DNA from: an uncultured Bacteroidales bacterium | GTDB taxonomy: Bacteria > Bacteroidota > Bacteroidia > Bacteroidales > Bacteroidaceae | Direction: 5' to 3' | Length of the DNA: 8,599 nt | Assembly (NCBI GenBank): GCA_945788445.1 | Contig: CALZMA010000031.1 | Coordinates: 1 to 8,599, forward strand | In this document: positions 6,066-8,599 of the stretch, piece after piece | Position numbering within the stretch: the first letter of the stretch is position 1 | Layout: each line of letters starts with the position of its first letter | Position numbers and translations under genes: made by a program | The notes under the pieces: generated by a model | Told to the model about the DNA's origin: nothing | Databases searched by the model: none | Seen by the model: only the letters and a program-made list of their open reading frames with translations

Positions 6066-6341
6066 ATGAAACCCTCTCAAGCCGGAACACTCGAAAGCGG
6101 CGATATCTTTATCCAGGTATTCCCCGCCGACACCGATGGCATCGAAATCGAACTCGACAGCACGGTGGCTTACCAGTTTGGCGAACAAATCAAAAAGGTC
6201 ATCCTCGAAACGGCCTCGCAGCTGGGGCTCGAACGGGCCTACATCGAGGCCGTGGACAAGGGCGCACTCGACTGCACCATCCGCGCCCGCACTACGGCAG
6301 CCATCGAACGCGCCACGGGCAAGTCTATCTTCGACGTGTAG
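6066..6341 (+). CDS. citD: Citrate lyase acyl carrier protein (gamma subunit)
   Basis: CitD is the small carrier subunit of citrate lyase. It holds the phosphoribosyl-dephospho-CoA group on which acetyl is exchanged for citryl and then cleaved. The 91-residue protein begins MKPSQAGTLESGD. S11 in GTLES aligns with the serine modified in Klebsiella CitD (Ser14), so the attachment site is intact. The length is near the usual 95-100. The ATG at 6066 is fixed by the conserved N-terminus and follows TTTTTCTGCACC, with no Shine-Dalgarno. It is the first gene of citD-citE-citF, with citE 72 bases downstream. The ligase citC, which often precedes citD in enterobacteria, is absent upstream, where a terminator and promoter occupy the space. 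Identification is firm. Confidence 0.95.
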   Translation: MKPSQAGTLESGDIFIQVFPADTDGIEIELDSTVAYQFGEQIKKVILETASQLGLERAYIEAVDKGALDCTIRARTTAAIERATGKSIFDV

Positions 6342-6342
6342 C

Positions 6343-6355
6343 CCCGGGCCCCGGG
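6343..6355 (+). other. Small GC hairpin between citD and citE
   Basis: CCCGG (6343-6347) and CCGGG (6351-6355) form a five-pair stem directly after the citD stop codon. CCTTTTATT follows about 20 bases later, too far for a standard terminator. In the 72-base gap before citE it might be a processing or partial attenuation point, which would fit different needs for carrier and catalytic subunits. This is speculative. Confidence 0.25.
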
Positions 6356-6413
6356 CGGGCCAACCCTCTCCTTTTATTATTTACACTAACCTTTCTTCGA
6401 AATACCCCTGACT

Positions 6414-7301
6414 ATGCAGCGACTCAGAAGAACCATGATGTTCGTGCCGGGCAACAATCCCGGCATGATGGCGGACGCGCATATCTACGGACCGGACTCT
6501 ATCATGCTCGACCTGGAGGACTCGGTCACCCTGGCGGAAAAGGACGCCGCCCGACTGCTCGTGTACCACGCACTCCAGAGCGTGGACTACGGACAGACGG
6601 AAATGGTCGTGCGCATCAACCCGCTCAGCACACCCTTCGGCCGCAAGGACATTGAAGCCGTGGTGCGCGCCGGCGTGGACGTCATCCGTATGCCCAAAAC
6701 CGAAACGGCCGACGAGGTCCGCGAGGTGGAGGCCGAAATAGAGCGCGTGGAAGAGCGCCTCGGCTGCCTCGGACGCACCCAGATCATGGCGGCCATCGAA
6801 AGCGCCCTGGGCGTGGTGAACGCCTACGACATTGCCACGGCCTCGAAGCGCATGATGGGCATCGCCCTCGGCGCGGAGGACTACTGCGCCAACCTCAAGA
6901 CGCAGCGCTCGCAGACGGGCGACGAACTGCGCCTGGCCCGCGAAACCATCGTCGTGGCCGCGCGCGCCGCAGGCATCGATGCGCTCGACACGGTCTACTC
7001 GAACCTCAACGACATGGAGGCTTTCCGCGCCGAAGTGGAGTTTATCAAGACACTGGGCTTCGACGGGAAGTCTATCATCAACCCGCGCCAAATCGAAGTG
7101 GTCAATGAGGTCTTCGCGCCGAAGGAGAAGGACATCCAGAAGGCACGCACCATCCTCGCAGCCATACGCGAGGCGGAAGCGAGGGGCTCGGGCGTGGTCG
7201 CAGTGAACGGAAAGATGGTGGACCGCCCCGTCGTGATCCGCGCACAGCGCACCATCGAACTGGCCAAAGCCTCAGGGCTCATCGACAACGAGGATTTCTA
7301 A
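6414..7301 (+). CDS. citE: Citrate lyase beta subunit (citryl-ACP/citryl-CoA lyase)
   Basis: CitE is the Mg2+-dependent lyase subunit that cleaves the citryl thioester on CitD into oxaloacetate and acetyl-CitD. The 295-residue length matches the family (about 290-305). RRTMMFVPGNNPGM (5-18) is the typical N-terminus. DLEDSV (33-38), R67 in VRINP, E129 in AAIES and D156 in GAEDY are in place; the last two are the metal ligands of this TIM-barrel family. FDGKSIINPRQI (216-227) is a further signature. The citrate-lyase partners on both sides separate it from CitE-like malyl-CoA or citramalyl-CoA lyases. The start is supported by the conserved N-terminus; no Shine-Dalgarno is present. citF starts 21 bases after its stop, so translation units are closely spaced. 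Confidence 0.95.
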   Translation: MQRLRRTMMFVPGNNPGMMADAHIYGPDSIMLDLEDSVTLAEKDAARLLVYHALQSVDYGQTEMVVRINPLSTPFGRKDIEAVVRAGVDVIRMPKTETADEVREVEAEIERVEERLGCLGRTQIMAAIESALGVVNAYDIATASKRMMGIALGAEDYCANLKTQRSQTGDELRLARETIVVAARAAGIDALDTVYSNLNDMEAFRAEVEFIKTLGFDGKSIINPRQIEVVNEVFAPKEKDIQKARTILAAIREAEARGSGVVAVNGKMVDRPVVIRAQRTIELAKASGLIDNEDF

Positions 7302-7322
7302 ACACGACTTACCTTTTTCCAG

Positions 7323-8599
7323 ATGAAAGCACTCCAACAAAGGGCCGCAGACCTGAAGGCCGAGGCCCAAAGACTGCATAAGCAGGTTTTCGAACCGGCT
7401 TCCATTGCCCCGAAGGTGACTACGCCCCGCGCAGACCTCCAGGCGCAAAGCTCCAAACTGACTTCGCTCGAAGAGGCCATCCGGCGCTCGGGCCTGAAGG
7501 ACGGCATGACCATCTCCTTCCACCACCACTTCCGCGGAGGCGACAAGGTGGTGAACCTCGTGGTGGACAAGCTCGCCGAAATGGGCTTCCGCAACCTCCA
7601 CCTCGCGGCATCGAGCCTCACGGACGTACACGCGCCGCTCATCGAGCACATCCGCAACGGCGTCATCAGCCGCATCTCCACCTCGGGCCTGCGCGGCGAA
7701 CTGGCACGCGAGGTGTCGATGGGCCTGATGGACGAACCGGTCGTCTTCCGCAGCCACGGCGCACGCGGCGCGGCCATCGCGAACGGCGAACTCCACATCG
7801 ACGTGGCCTTCCTCGGCGCTTCGTCGGCCGACCCCCTGGGCAACGCCTGCGGCTACTCGCGCTCGGAAAACGCGAAGAGCATCTGCGGCTCCCTGGGCTA
7901 CGCCCTGCCCGACGCGCAGTACGCCGACAAGGTCGTCATCCTCACGGACGACCTCGTGCCCTACCCCAACACGCCCAACGCCATATCGGAGCACCACGTG
8001 GACTACGTGGTGAAGGTCGACTCCGTGGGCGACTCGTCCAAAATCTCCTCGGGCGCCATCCGCGACACCAAGAACCCGCGCGACATCCTGCTGGCCAAGC
8101 AGGCAGCCAAGGTGGTGGTGGCCAGCGGCTACTTCAAGCCCGGCTTCTCCATACAGACGGGTTCGGGCGGTGCCTCGCTCGCCGTCGTGAAGTACCTCCG
8201 CGAGTCCATGATCCGCGACAACGTGAAAGCCTCCTTCGCCCTCGGCGGCATCACGGCCCACATGGTCCGCCTCCACGAGGAAGGGCTCATCGAACGCCTC
8301 GTCGACGTGCAGTCGTTCGACAAGGTGGCGGCCGAATCGCTCAAGGCCGACGCCATGCACAAGGAGGTGTCCGCCTGCGAGTACGCCAGCCCCGAAGAAC
8401 CGGGCTCGGCAACGCACTACCTCGACGTGGTCATCCTCTCGGCCCTCGAGGCGGACATCCACTTCAACGTGAACGTGCTCGTGGGCTCGGACGGCATCAT
8501 CCGCGGCGCCATCGGCGGACACCCCGACACGGCCGCCGACTCCGCACTCAGCATCGTGGTCTGCCCCCTCCTGCGCGGACGCATTCCCTGCGTGGTCGA
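7323..8599 (+). CDS. citF: Citrate lyase alpha subunit (citrate CoA-transferase; C-terminus cut by window edge)
   Basis: CitF transfers the thioester from acetyl-CitD to citrate, releasing acetate and forming citryl-CitD for CitE. From the ATG at 7323 there are 425 complete codons open to the edge. The family is about 505-520 residues, so roughly the last 85 are missing. Visible signatures are SFHHHFRGGDKVVN (65-78), GASSADPLGNACGY (165-178) and the glycine-rich TGSGGAS (279-285), with LGGIT further on. The N-terminal charged helix (to about 30) is usual. The start follows ACCTTTTTCCAG, 21 bases after citE, and is the first in-frame ATG. Downstream genes are outside the window; citX, citG, citC or a citrate transporter would be expected there or elsewhere. 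Confidence 0.95.
   Translation, partial: MKALQQRAADLKAEAQRLHKQVFEPASIAPKVTTPRADLQAQSSKLTSLEEAIRRSGLKDGMTISFHHHFRGGDKVVNLVVDKLAEMGFRNLHLAASSLTDVHAPLIEHIRNGVISRISTSGLRGELAREVSMGLMDEPVVFRSHGARGAAIANGELHIDVAFLGASSADPLGNACGYSRSENAKSICGSLGYALPDAQYADKVVILTDDLVPYPNTPNAISEHHVDYVVKVDSVGDSSKISSGAIRDTKNPRDILLAKQAAKVVVASGYFKPGFSIQTGSGGASLAVVKYLRESMIRDNVKASFALGGITAHMVRLHEEGLIERLVDVQSFDKVAAESLKADAMHKEVSACEYASPEEPGSATHYLDVVILSALEADIHFNVNVLVGSDGIIRGAIGGHPDTAADSALSIVVCPLLRGRIPCVV

Noticed and set aside
4613..6655. 680-codon plus-strand open frame spanning the ATPase end, array 2 and citD
   Set aside because: It is an R/P/H-rich out-of-frame reading of the ATPase and citD that passes through two terminator structures. 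It is not a real fusion gene.

Overview
This window looks like chromosomal DNA from a GC-rich member of the Bacteroidota, most likely order Bacteroidales. The evidence is threefold. At least two intergenic regions carry the promoter form typical of that phylum (TTTG, 19-21 bases, TAnnTTTG). No gene has a Shine-Dalgarno sequence. The encoded proteins are all of types common in anaerobic Bacteroidales. I cannot name the genus. No mobile element genes, tRNA, rRNA or CRISPR array were seen.

Layout. At the left edge, the minus strand carries the start of tsaE, the ATPase of tRNA t6A synthesis, cut by the window edge. A 457-base divergent intergenic region follows, holding the tsaE promoter, a five-unit 21-bp tandem repeat and the gmd promoter. 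On the plus strand come gmd and fcl, which together make GDP-L-fucose from GDP-D-mannose. A PMCA-type calcium P-type ATPase follows only 43 bases later. A 360-base intergenic region then holds a C-rich/G-rich tract, a second array of the same 21-bp repeat family enclosed in a long inverted repeat, a strong intrinsic terminator, and a second good promoter. That promoter drives citD-citE-citF, the acyl carrier, beta and alpha subunits of citrate lyase; citF runs off the right edge.

How the genes fit together. gmd and fcl form one sugar-nucleotide pathway that supplies fucose for surface glycans or glycoproteins. The calcium pump is probably read through from fcl but has no obvious metabolic link to it. 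citDEF encode one enzyme complex that cleaves citrate to acetate and oxaloacetate during anaerobic citrate use. The maturation genes (citC, citX, citG) are not in the window.

The part least explained by the genes is the repeat family. Two intergenic arrays about 5.1 kb apart, in opposite orientation, share an exact 21-bp period and up to 19/21 identity between units. Each unit has a palindromic AT-rich core with signs of paired substitution. One array sits inside a 26-bp inverted repeat followed by a T-run. The two plus-strand promoter leaders also start with similar sequence and a similar small stem.
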